Assembly: GCA_018296165.2 (NCBI GenBank)
Contig: JACKQL020000023.1
Location: 744,001 to 808,000 of the forward strand
Reading direction: 5' to 3'
Length of the DNA: 64,000 bases
Source of the DNA: Termitomyces sp. T153
Lineage: Eukaryota; Basidiomycota; Agaricomycetes; Agaricales; Lyophyllaceae
Made by a program: the position numbers and the translations under genes. The notes beneath the pieces were generated by a model. The model saw only the letters and a program-made list of their open reading frames with translations, did no database searches and was not told where the DNA came from. Shown here one piece after another: positions 42,901-54,400 of this stretch (the first letter of the stretch is position 1; the number at the start of each line of letters is the position of its first letter).

Positions 42901-45660
42901 AAATTCAAGAGTATGAACATGAGCCACACAGCTGCCAAAGAGACCCTCTTTGATCTCCTTTACCACAGCATTCTTCCTGAGTTCAAATACTCTGGCAACA
43001 ATATCTGGTTGATCAGCAGCTGTTTGTTTTTTTTCATTGACTGCAGGTTCCTTCAAAAGAGCTTCTTCAATTTCTGACCACTTTGGATTGGCAGTCATAG
43101 TCAAGAAGAGATCAGGTTTTCCAAAATGCCTGCAGATAGCCATAGAGTCCTGGAATAATTGCTGCATTTGTTGTTCACTTCCAGCAGATAGCCATAGAGT
43201 CCTGGAATAATTGCTGCATTTGTCGTTCACTTCCAGTATGGGAGGAAGGAAGAATAACATGATGGCTTTGTGGGGTAACTGCCTCATCTCCAGCAGCAGC
43301 ATCTACTATTTCCTGATAAACCTCAGCTCTGATCTTCTTCTGATTGTAACAAACCCAATTCAACTTGTTTTGTTCACTTGAAGCCCATGCATCAACAACA
43401 TATTGTTAAAATAACCTTCCACTCCAGAATAATGCTGCATTAACTTCTAAAGTTCTTTTTTGCAGTCTATATGCATAATATGCAGTTTGAGTGACCTTTA
43501 GTGCTCTTTGTTGATTCTCTGGCCCAAAATGAGAGTGAATATTTGTGTGAAATCCTGGCTCTCCAGTTGGAAACATAATGGTATAATGCAATGGAGTATA
43601 ATATGGGTGCAAATGACTGATCCACTTCAATTGACCTCCATGCAAATGCAAGCCTATATCACAATAATCTGATCATTCTTCTGAGCCATCTCCAGGAATT
43701 ATAGCTGCAACTCCCTCCTGTTCATTGGGGTTATTATGGCATCATGGGTCTCCAAAATCAGCTCTAAGTGTGACAGAAAGTCTTTGTGGTTGGCCTTCTG
43801 GAACTTCTCTCATAATCTGCCTGGCTTGCTTGTATAAATCAATGAAGGGATTGACTCTAGCAAGCATATCCTGCAAAGAGGCCATTATTTGAAGATCCAA
43901 CCTGGAATTATTCTGTTGATGAAAAGCCAATTGCTGGTTATGGTCATAAAAGTAGAGTTGTGCATATACAGGATGATTACCTTCAATAGGAAGCAAGGCA
44001 CCTGTCAGATGATGGAGTTCTCCATTGATCCTAAAGCTATATGGTCCAGGAGCATTTGTAATGGCATGATCAATTTTAACTCCCAGAGATGTGAATGCAA
44101 AGGCTGCATTGTATTGACGGATATATGTTTTGAAAGTGTCAGAGAGAGGATGGTGGCCATGGAGTAAGCTGAGTAGTTCAGGTGGAGCATCTTTGAGTCT
44201 GGGCAAGTTCACTTGGCCTTGTAAGCAGCACATTCCAAACTTTGGATTGTTTCTAGTAGACTTAGTGAGCTTTTCAGCATCAAAATGTAGAGCTTGACAG
44301 TGTGGACATATGACACTCATAGGACCAAGATAATAAGATGGGGGTTCTATCAAGTAAGGCTGCCTTCCTCTGGGAATAGGCTGAACAGGTCCAGGCTCTT
44401 GTATTTGTGGAATAGGAGGATGAACAGGAGGTGGTTCCAGTTGTTCTGCTGGTAGATTATCATCAGGAAGTTCTGCTGGTATATGTCTGGCAGGATCCAA
44501 GTCATCTTCATGAGGTATGTCATTCTGAGGACCATGTTCAGCAGGATCAACATATTCCAAGTCATCTTCAGGAGGTATGTTATTTTGAGGAGCCAAGCCA
44601 TTAAAGACTTGTTCTCCAAAATCATTCATATTTTCCCTAGGTTCTTCAAAATGTTCAAGAGGGTGCAGCATCATTTCATTGAAGGCTGCATGAATATTTT
44701 CCAGTTCAATATCATCTTGAAGAGCAAAACCATTGAAATCCTCTTCTAAATCAGCTATATGTTGGCCCTCCCATAGTTCTAAAATCCTTTGAGCTAAAAC
44801 ATTATTGAAAGGCCTATGTTCAGGATCTTGCTCTGCTAATATTTGCTCATGTCTCTCTTGTCTCTGTCTAGCCTCCTCCTGCTGAGCAGCAAGTCTTTGT
44901 TCCTCTGCTAATCTCTGATCATATCTTTCTTGTCTTTGTCTTGCTTCTTCTTGCTCAGCAAAGAATCTCTGTCTTTCCTGCTCCAATGCAGCTAATGCAT
45001 CTGATTGTTGAGCAGCAAGCCTCTGTCTATTCTGTTCCTGAGCAATATTTCTTTGTCTTTGTTGCTCTTGAAAAGCTGCTAATGCTCGTTGCTCTTGAGA
45101 TGCATTATAATTAGACATCATTTCTCTATAAGCAATATTTCCTCTGGTCAAGTTGTTCAGTGCAGGATCAGCTTGTCCACTGGAGATATTATGTAGTGGT
45201 TGAGGGAGCCCTCTATGTACAGAAGAAGATGTAGATGGAACATTAGCAGTAGGAGCAAGGGATGTATGTGTTTGATTCTTATGTCTATGCTGATTCCTTC
45301 TCAAAACAGGTGCAGCAGGCACATTCTGAGAAATAGGATTTTGCAATGGGGCATCCCAACCCTCAGGTAAATGTGTTACAGGAGGTATATATATGCTCTG
45401 GCCCACAGGAGCATTCAAAGAAAATGGGTCATCAGAGATAGCTGGCAGTCTCACAGGTCTTTCAGAAGATCCAGAAGCAACATCATTCACAGAGGGGGCA
45501 TTAGTACCCCTACCCAGTGCTATAGAATCAAAATGCAAAGGTTGCACAGGTGGCATAGCAGCATTGGCCTGTTCAAAATTATGGAAAGAAGCTCTATTAC
45601 CTCGGTTTGCACGTCGATCATCAGGATCAGTCATTTGCAACAATTGTAGTCTACTTTGAG
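39950..45660 (-). pseudogene. Helitron RepHel (HUH nuclease plus Pif1-type helicase)
   Basis: Right to left. An N-terminal region (45748-43742, 668-codon ORF) has a Gln/Glu-rich coiled-coil-like stretch and then the Helitron_like_N part with CPHCQALHFDAEKL and FGMCC. The Rep core near 42860-42960 has HUH motif GLPHMHILIF. A probable intron at about 42775-42830 precedes MVHGPCGAAKPNAKCMVDGK. The helicase (42244-39950) has Walker A GKCGKT (GGCGKT in copy 1), VIWDEVP, GGDFRQTLP and INKSQGQ. Lesions are TAG at 41945, a frameshift near 41830, TGA at 41434, TGA near 40235 and a 52-bp frameshifting duplication. It encodes no intact enzyme. Confidence 0.9.
43132..43235. repeat. 52-bp tandem duplication inside Rep
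   Basis: GCAGATAGCCATAGAGTCC at 43132 repeats at 43184, with one C/T difference. 52 is not a multiple of three, so it shifts the frame between the N-terminal domain and the HUH motif. Confidence 0.9.
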
Positions 45661-46559
45661 AGCGAGACTGTTGTCTTTGACTCTCAGGAGTACTGGGTAG
45701 TTCCTGGGTAGAAGGTGGCCTGAATTTTATCAATAAACAAAGAATCAAAAAATAGTTAATAAGTACTCACATAATCAAGGCTTGAAAAGTAAACTGATAA
45801 AAATTATTGGAAGTGCTCAATAAAAAGCAATGTTTGATTCTGAATTCAAGCTAATGATGATTCTTCTAGATGAGAAAAATAAGAAACACATACTCAGCAA
45901 CTGCCCAAAACTGAAGGATAACAGCAGTATAACACAGAAAGCAGAAACTACCAAATTATCAGTCAAATACAGGCTTGAATAAGCAGGAAACATTCTTACC
46001 TGAGTGAGAGCCACATATAAAATGGCTCAAATATGATGTGAGGATAAGAGCAAAGATTCTACTGAGAGAACATGAAGATCAACTGTCAGCACAGAAAAAG
46101 AGATTTACCTTGAAGGTAGAAAACCAATAGCTGCTTCAAAAAAAAAAACAGATACTGCTCACAAATCAGCTCTCAGATAAACCTAGAGAAAACATACCTG
46201 CAAAGCTACTGAATGCACAGAAAAAAAGCCTGATAAAGACTGCAGTGAAGTCTGTTTTCAGTCATGATCAGTCAATAGAGGTGACTCTGAGAAAAGAAGT
46301 ATACATAAGAAATTCAGCTTCTATACACCATCAAAATCAGCCATCAGACAATTAGGCAAAGAAAAGAAGGCCCACCTCAAGGACAGAAAGCTACTCAATG
46401 CTAAGAAATAGCCTGATAAAAGATGCAATAGTGAAGATCTGGTTATCAGTTTGATCAGTGATTGGAGATGACACTCAGTAGTAGAATAATACATGGCCAA
46501 GTAAGTGAAGCCTCTTCAGGAAAGTCTATCAAGCCAATCAAAGCCTTTTCTCACAGTAT

Positions 46560-46792
46560 CAAAGCAGAGACAATGTTGGAAGCTTCAGTTTTTCGGGAAG
46601 AAAGAAAGAGAGATTTGGTGCGATGATCGATTGATCTTTCCAAGGAACTGGCCGAAAATTTGAAGCCAGCCAACTTACATAATTTTACATAAGCATTACA
46701 TAAGGATTGATGGAACCCAGTTTCTTAAGATTCGTCGTCGCATATAATGAGCGCACAGCCACTTTCCCAGGAGTCGTCGCATATACTATAGA
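46560..46792 (-). promoter_or_regulatory. Helitron 5' end, CpG-retaining, with 13-bp direct repeats
   Basis: The sequence keeps CpGs (TTCGGG, GCGATGATCGATTG, GTCGTCGC) that are absent from most of the element. TATATGCGACGAC occurs twice on the minus strand, 39 bp apart (complement of 46734-46746 and 46773-46785). This is the region where rolling-circle initiation and possibly the RepHel promoter would lie. 45750-46560 has no ORF that I can support. Confidence 0.5.
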
Positions 46793-46940
46793 TTATTGAC
46801 AGAGAACCAGTGCAGCCTGAGGGCTGAAACTAGGACCAATAGATAGGAAAAAGGAAAGAGAATGAAGAAAAACTATAGTGGAGGAAATCTGATAAGAAGT
46901 GGAGGAGGAGAAGGGGAACCAAATGGGACATCCTCTGATA
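46793..46940 (-). repeat. Gypsy-C 5' LTR, right piece
   Basis: Continues the LTR interrupted at 39323. It matches 33425-33566, including GAACCAGTGCAGCCTGAGGG. It ends CTCTGATA before TSD CACAC (46941-46945). Confidence 0.92.
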
Positions 46941-49473
46941 CACACCTACTATGGACAATATACTTGCAGCCATTTGAAGCTAGAAGTCATGTGCATGGTA
47001 TCAATGTGGATTGTTCACTGTGGGAGCTCTGTTTACTACTGTCTTCTAATGTATCTGACAGTTGTGACAAGTCCCAACATACCACTGCACATCTCCATCA
47101 ATTCCTGGCCACCAAAATTGTTCTTGTATTAACATTTTAGTTGCATAAGTCCCCCTATGCCCTAAGGCATCATGGGCTAATTTAAGCATGAACATTTGTC
47201 TACTGATATTGACTACTAGCTTATGCCTGGCCTCATGATTGCACTTGTACAGTCTCTCCTTTGAATCAAAGAAGAACTGTCTTGCAAATCTCTTGAACTT
47301 GTCTGGGTCCCAACTCTGCAAACTCTCAGGTTCTTTGTTTGGGTCTTATAGCCAGCTTTGTACAATTGGTAGCATTTCATCCCACTGTTCACTCTCACCA
47401 CCCTTCCTATGCTCTAAGTAGGCTTGTAAGTCTGCTTCTCTTCCTCAGTACCTTCTGTAGGTAACAGAAGCTGAGAGAGAGATAGTACTGCAATAGGATC
47501 CATTCTGGATGTCTGCTGCTGACTTAGAATTGCCTATTCAAGTTCCACCTCTTGGAACCTTGCTCTATCAAGTTCTTGTTCAAAAATCTGATACTTCAGT
47601 GGCCACTGTATGTAGATAGCCACCTCTAGTGTCAATTTGATCTGCAAACTCCTCAAGTACTAAGGGTTTCCAATCCTCCCATCCTGATTCATTGTTGGTT
47701 TTTTAGCTGGATATTCAAAGTGCATAGTCTTTGGGCTGTCCATCAACTCTGGATTAACAAGTGAGCACTTCTCATCTCCTAGCTGCTTGAGCCTCCTAGA
47801 CAGGCCATCAACACTAAAGGTTTTTCCTGGCACATGCCTCAAAGTAAAATGATAGAGTAGTACATCCTCAATCCATCTCATGATGGTGGCATTAGGTCCT
47901 ACTCCAGGATTGCTTAGCATTCCTTTCAAATACTTGGCATCTGTCTCCACTACAAGCTTCCTACAACCAATGAGCCAGTACCTATTAGTTTGCAAGGCTC
48001 TCATCAGACCATAGAATTCTCTTTGAGGTTGTGAGAACCTTGCTTCCCTCTCATTCAATGTGATAGATCCTAGCTTAGCACAAGTGCATTGCTTAGAATT
48101 GTCTGGAGCTTCCTGGAATATTCCAAAGCCCACTACCATCCAAGAAGTGTCAACTGATAGGACCACTGCCCCTCCTGACTTGTAGTCAAGTGGTTTTAGA
48201 GCTGCACTTGCAGCTAGCAACATCTTCAACTGAGCCATTGGTGACTGCTGTTCCTCACCCCAAACAAATGATGTGTGGTTTGGAGTTAACTTGTTGATTG
48301 GTGCAGCCACTTTAGCATAGTCTTTAATGAACATTCTAAAGTGACCACAAGTTCCTAGGAAAGCTCTGACATCTGACTTATTCTGGCAATCATCCCACCC
48401 CATAACAATGCCCAACTGCTTGGTCTTAGGTTTCTGTCCCTCATAAGAACACCTGTGTCCAACCACTACAATCTCATCTGCACAGACTACTGACTTCTTC
48501 CCAGAAAAGGTTCCTCCAGCATATTTGATTCTTTGTAACACTCTGTTTACATTCTGCAGATGTTTCCATACAAATCTCCTAATGCTTGGATTGTCTGATA
48601 TAACCTCATAGCCTCCATCTGGCAATTCATACCTGTGAGATGGACCTCTGGGAGGCACATCATCAATATATGGCCAAGCTACATGAGGTATCTCATCTTT
48701 CAAAATAAAGGTAATGTCATCATGAAAGATTGGTACTGAATTTGTCCAGCCCATTGGCAGGGTACCAGCCTCAGAGAATCAAAGGGTGTCTGAAAGGTGT
48801 TATAGTCCCTAGACCTCACATCCAACACTCTCTCATCATATCCCACATACAAGTCAAAGATTTCTCCACAAACTCTGCCAGCAAAATGACTAGCTAACTC
48901 TTCAGTTGCTAGTGGTAACCCAGAACGGCTATGGTCACTTTGTTTAAGGGTTCCAAGCTGTGAACTATCCTCAAACTCTCCCCATTCTTCTTTAATACTG
49001 TGAACCACTGGGATCTGTATGAAGAGTTGGATGACTCATACACTCCTGCTCAATCTTTGGCTTTAAAATCTGGCAGATTTTATCTCTGATACCAGGAGCA
49101 ATGGGAATGTTCTTCAATACTCAGGGAGTGTGAGGAATTACTGGCATTACTATAGGAGGAAAGAATTCCTCCTTGAGCCTACCTCTTTGAAAATCATCCC
49201 ATGCAAAAGCCTCATTCTGCAGCATCATTAGATGATGTACTGCTTTCATCTCCTCTAGCCACAAGAAACCATCACCATGTACCTGGTCAATGATCTCCTT
49301 GCACTCAGCAGTGTACCTCTCTGTGGGTTTGATGTCAGGTGGATTTGGTTCCAACTGTAGTATGTCTGCTAGTGGATCTCCAGTGATACACCTTTCAATT
49401 CTAGACTCCTTAGGAGAGGTTCCTAGTACAGGTTTCACCTTTCTAGCAACAGGTTTGTATTCCTTAGAAAACA
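46941..49473 (-). pseudogene. Gypsy-A pol, middle segment (RT-RNase H-integrase N-part)
   Basis: Right to left. A pre-RT region (49474-49121) is followed by a heavily stopped RT N-part (49010-48755). The long frame 48754-47660 (364 codons) has the RT loop PYIDDVPPRGP, LRHVPGKTFSVDGLSRR and the RNase H acids in VVLSVDTSW, QREFYGLMRAL and VVETDAKYLKGML. The integrase zinc site HDALGH...CHNC is at about 47050-47190, and DTMHM begins the core near 46980. Gypsy-B interrupts it upstream at 49474 and Gypsy-C downstream at 46941. The RT signature YIDDVP is typical of one common Agaricomycete Gypsy group. Confidence 0.87.
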
Positions 49474-49478
49474 CTTGT

Positions 49479-49848
49479 TGTCAGGGGACTTCCATTTCCA
49501 ACCTTTATGACTGGTTCCAGCACCTCTGCAGCTTGTTTGATGTCTCTGGAGCTCTTTCCAGAACCCCAGAGATCTACAGAGAACTCCAGAGTTCTCCATA
49601 TTACCTCAGCAACCATTGCCCTAGAGTTAGGAATAACTCTGGTCACCTGTACAGTAGTTCCCATGCCTCCACTGCCTGCTGATGTGCTGCACCAAGCAGT
49701 GGGGATCCTTAGACTTGTTCTCTTCAGATTCTCCTCTGCTAGGTGATTAGTTACTGATTTGTATCATTGTCTACTCTGTTAATATACTTTGGATTCTACT
49801 CTGCTAGCTGCATGACTCTGATCCACTGCTCTGGAGGTTGCCCTTACA
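49479..49848 (+). repeat. Gypsy-B 5' LTR
   Basis: Starts TGTCAGGGGAC and ends GCCCTTACA. It contains AGACTTGTTCT at 49711-49721, complementary to the primer-binding site just after the LTR. Confidence 0.95.
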
Positions 49849-49850
49849 GC

Positions 49851-49861
49851 AGAACAAGTCT
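49851..49861 (+). other. Gypsy-B primer-binding site, self-priming type
   Basis: AGAACAAGTCT lies two bases after the LTR. It is a perfect 11-nt complement of AGACTTGTTCT in the LTR (49711-49721 and 55474-55484). No tRNA-like PBS (TGG...) is seen. Confidence 0.65.
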
Positions 49862-51180
49862 CCTAAAACTGGTCTGGAAGCTCCGCATAGCTGCAAGAAA
49901 TCTCTGAGCTGCTATCCATCACTTCTCTACCAGGATCAAGCACCATGGAGTTCTATGTTGCAGCTTGCCAACTCAGACACACTCTTGGAGGCCTCAGCCC
50001 CACAGGACAAAGCCTGGACTTGCCTGCTCCACCTAAAGACCCAGGTGCAATTGACACAATCATCTCTCACCCACCATACAACTGAACTCTCTACCCTCCA
50101 TCAGACAACAGATCTTATCTCCCAATCCCTCCAGGCACCGCTAAAACACCTAAGTCCTAACTCTGCCCCTTCTGCGGCAGCAGAACCAGCTCCACCTGCC
50201 ACAGCACTTACTCCAGTGGATCTGGTGACCTTATAGCCACAGATCCCTCATCCAGTGCTGCCAAATGTATATGACAGCACCTGATCTGGTGGGGAGCAAT
50301 TTCTACAGTCCTACCTCACCTACATCCACCTCAGCAAGGATGCTTCTGACTCAGATGCATTGAAAATAGCCTGGGTGCTATCATACATAAAGACTGGACA
50401 TGCCTCCACCTATGTGCTGTGAGTTTTCTGCCATTCCAGAGGTGTGGGGAGCTTCCTGGACTGAGCCACCTTTGAGAAGGACTTTCACATGGAGTTTTTC
50501 CCATTAGACCCTGCCAAGACAGCAGCACTGATGCTGCATGACAGGAAGCAGTATGGACAAGAAAAGCATATGTTGGATGAGTACATTGACTTGTTCCAAG
50601 CCCTGATCAACAGGCTGCCTACTCCAATAGCCTCCAAGTATGCCTCACTTTCTGGAATGGCTTACATCCCATCTTGGTGGAATGCATTGACAACTGGGTA
50701 GAGGGTTGCCCCAACAATGAAAAGATTGCATCATGGTACAAGGTGGCCTTAGACCAATGGCAACTCATGGAGATATGGAGGGAGCTCCATCATCCCCATT
50801 CCATGCTATGCCCCACTCTGGTCAGCAACTTTCACCACCCTGTGCCTACTCACCCAGTGCTAGCCCTCACTCCAGCCACCTCTGCAGCACATCCCCTACC
50901 ACCAGGAATTCCCATAGATGTAGATGCAGCCTGACAACTCTGTGCTGCCCTGCTGTTGTGCCAGAGATGCAAGAAGCCCAGGCACTTTGTGCAGCACTGT
51001 CCCCTGGGCCTAGAGGTACACTACCTCTTTATACCTGAGCAGGAGGAACTTCTCCTGCAGCTCTTGGCCACAAAAGATGCTGCTAGAGCTCCATTGTTGG
51101 ACAAGCCCATGCCAGAGTTGACCCCAGAGGAAGCTAGCATGTGCACTTCACCTTCAGAGTGGGAGGAGAATTTTTAGTTG
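49862..51180 (+). pseudogene. Gypsy-B gag
   Basis: The frame from about 49862 includes APQDKAWTCLLHLKTQVQLT and runs to a stop at 50236. The body continues near 50489-50700 (FHMEFFPLDPAKTAA, LDEYIDLFQALINRLPTPI). The zinc knuckle CQRCKKPRHFVQHC (50957-50999) has the usual glycine replaced by Arg. The tail LEVHYLFIPEQEELLLQLLA matches Gypsy-C. Several stops separate the pieces. Confidence 0.8.
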
Positions 51181-51410
51181 AGCAATGGATGAGGTGTATG
51201 CCTCCATCACTAATTACTAACATGTTCTCTTATCTGTCAATAGAAAATGAAAATGCCTTTTCCAATGCCCTTTATTCTAAGATGGAAGAACCTCAAAGCC
51301 CCCCTCCAAATATACAAACACTGACTCTAGAGCCTCTGCCAAGCTCTCTGACACCTCTGAAGGTCCAATGGCATGGCCCTGCTTGAGCACATCAAATGCC
51401 CTAACAGTAT

Positions 51411-54400
51411 GTGATGGCCTCCAGCTCATCTGCCCATTCTCTGTGCCTCAAGGTAGAGATCGAGATGATGGACACCCAGCAAAACCACAGAATCATGGCT
51501 CTCCTGAACAGCAGAGCAACAGGGCTTTTTCTGGACTCAGAGTTCGTCAAACACTACAGCCTGACTACACAGCCTCTTTCCAAGCCCATTTCTGTCTACA
51601 ACATTGATGGAACACCCAACAAAGCCAGCACAATTAGCTCCATGGTCTACCTAGTTCTCCTCTATCAGAATCATGCTGAGCATGCCATATTTGCTGTCAC
51701 CAGCTTGGAAAGGCAAGACATGATCCTTAGGTTCATGTGGCTCTGAGAGCATAATCCTGAGGTTGATTGGACCAAAGGAGAGGTGACCATAAGTAGATGT
51801 CCTAGGAAGTGCTCCACTTGTGCCATGGAGGACAGAGCAGAGTGTCAGACCCAAGTCCAAGAGCATACAGCCATCTGAGCATATTATGCTGGCCCTCTCC
51901 CCTTCACTGATATAGACCTTCTGGACCCCCCACCTCTGGCATTCCCTCATAGAGAGGCCCTCTACAAGGACAATCAGAGCAATAGCAAAGCCCTAGAAGA
52001 GAAGCATAGAGAGGAGTTTAGTGGTATACATGAGCCGGAGCTCCTGGACAAAGTGACAGAGGCAGGGGATTAAATCTATGTTATCACTATCTACCTGCTG
52101 CCCTCCATTGCGGAGATCAGAGCTAGCCAGACTACATTCCAGAGGCTGGCCCAGGCCTTTGCTGCCAATGCCATGCCTTGAGAGTTCTGGGACATGGTAC
52201 CCCCTACCTGCATGCATTTGAAGATGTGTTCTCCAAAGCCTCCTTCTACTTGCTTCTGAAGCACAAGAGGTGGGACCATGCCATTGAACTGCTGCCTGAC
52301 TCTGCACCCTCCAGCTGTAAGGTCTACCCCCTTGCACCTAGGGAGCAGGATGAGCTCAATGCATTCCTACAAGAGAACTTGACTCCAGTTGTATCCATCC
52401 ATCCAAGTCTCCAATGGCTTCTCCAGTCTTCTTCATCAAAAAGAAGGATGGCTCTCTCCAACTGGTACAGGACTATTGGGTACTCAATGCCATGACAGTG
52501 AAGAACTGTTACCCCCTCCCCCTCATCTTTGAGCTTATCAACAATCTCTGGAGCACACAATACTTCACTAAACTGGCGTCTAGTGGGGTTATAACAATGT
52601 GCATATTCAGGAAGGAGATGAGTGAAAGGCAGCCTTCCAGACCAACTGGGGATTGTTTGAGCTGCTTATCATATTCTTTAGTCTCACCAACAGCCTGGCC
52701 ACCTTCTAGACCATGATGAATGACATCTTCTAGGACCTCATTGTGGAGAGTGTAGTGTGCATATACCTCAATGACATCCTCATCTACACTAAAACACTGA
52801 AGGAATACTGTCAGATCACCTGTCTTGTCCTGGAATGCCTCCACCAGCACCAGCTCTACTTTAACCTAGAGAAGTATGAGTTTGAACAAACCCAGATTGA
52901 GTACCTCAGCCTGATCATCTTCCATGGAGCAGTAGAGATGGACTCAGTGAAGGTAGCAGGTGTGGTGGAGTGGCTGGAGCCCCAAAACAAGAAGAAGGTA
53001 CAGGCATTCCTTAGTTTTGCAAACTTCTACTGAAGATTTATCCAGGACTTCTTGCACTACACCTGCCTGCTGTTCAACCTCATGGAAAAGGATGTTATGT
53101 AGAGCTGGGGACCTCCAGAGCAGATGGCCTTTGACACTCTCAAGCACACTGTGACCTCTGAGCCTGTCCTCCTATTTCCAGACAACAACTCTCCCTTCTG
53201 CATAGAGGCCAACAGCTCCAACTTTGCCACTGGAGCAGTGCTCTCACAGCAATCTTTGGAGGATGGAAAGTGGCATCCAGTGGCCTTTTACTCCAAAAGC
53301 CTGAATGCAGTGGAACAGAACTATAAGATTCACAACAAGGAGATGCTGGCCATCATCCAGTTATTTGAGGAGTGGCAGCACTTTCTGGAAGGTGTGCGGC
53401 ACAAGTTCAAGGTCTGGACAGATCACAAGAACCTTAAATACTTCTGGACAGGCAAGAAGCTCAATTGCTGGCAGGCCCAATGGTCCCTCTACCTTGCCAA
53501 CTTTGACTTCTCCTTGCATTACAAGCCTGGCTGGAGCATGAGGAAACCAGACACCCTGTCTTAGAGGGTGGACCACAGAATGGGGGAAGGGGATAACAGT
53601 AACATTGTGCTCCTCTGCCCCAAATTGTTTATAATCTAAGCCATGGAAGGCCTTGCTGTCAACAGAGCAAAGGCAGACATTCTCCGGGACATATGACAGA
53701 GTAATAGGGATGGTCAACAGGAGGAGCTTGTGGCACAGGCCACTCAGATGCTGAAGTCGGGGCATACTATTGGTGTTAAGGCAGTCTGCACTGACAAATG
53801 GGCCCTCCAAGATGGAATCCTGACCTTCCGAGACCATATCTATATCCCCAACATTCTGGAGCTCCATTGGAGGATTGTGGAGCAACACCATGACTCCCAC
53901 ATTGCAGGGCACCCCAGGCAGTGGAAGACACTGGAGTTAGTATCACAGAACTACTAGTGGCCCCAAATATCCCAGTATATTGGGCCCTATACTAATATCT
54001 GCAATCTCTGACTCTAGACCAAGCCTTAGTGCCAACTTCTCTATGGACAGTTACACCCGCTACTAGTGCCTGCAGAACAGTAGAGCATAGCATCTGTAGA
54101 CTTCATCATAGAGCTCTCCAATGCCTACAGTTATGATGTGATTATGGTAGTGGTGGACCTGTATAGCAAGAGAGCACACTTCATTCTGACCTACACTACC
54201 TGCTCCACCATGGATGCTGCAAACCTGTACTGGAGGAACGTCTGAAAGCTCCATGGCCTCTCCAATGCCTACATCTTGGATTGGGGACTGCAATTTGTGG
54301 CAGAGTTCACCTGGGAGCTCTACCACTTCTTGGAGTAAAGCTCCACACCACCACTGCCTACTACTCACAGTCTGACAGCCAGATAGAGCACATAAACCAG

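Larger units (their letters stand above)
39324..46792 (-). mobile_element. Full-length Helitron (7469 bp)
   Basis: Boundaries are fixed by comparison with the unoccupied LTR copy at 33417-33431 (GTCTGAA^TTATTGAC). On the minus strand the element starts TCTATAG and ends TAGCTCA, inserted between A and T without target duplication. This is the Helitron rule (5' TC, 3' CTRR, AT target), with CTCA in place of CTRR. It carries Rep and helicase coding, a 59-bp tail minisatellite and a 3' hairpin. It is the youngest layer of the nested stack. Confidence 0.93.
33129..46940 (-). mobile_element. Gypsy-C chromovirus-type LTR retrotransposon (contains a Helitron)
   Basis: Ends are TGTAAGGG at 33129 and CTCTGATA at 46940 (CTGACA expected). 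The TSD is CACAC, at 33124-33128 and 46941-46945. The coding strand is minus. The 3' LTR is 33129-33566. The 5' LTR is 39031-39323 plus 46793-46940, split by the Helitron 39324-46792. Without the Helitron it is about 6.34 kb. Order gag, protease, RT, RNase H, integrase, chromodomain is Ty3/Gypsy. It sits in the integrase frame of Gypsy-A. Confidence 0.92.
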
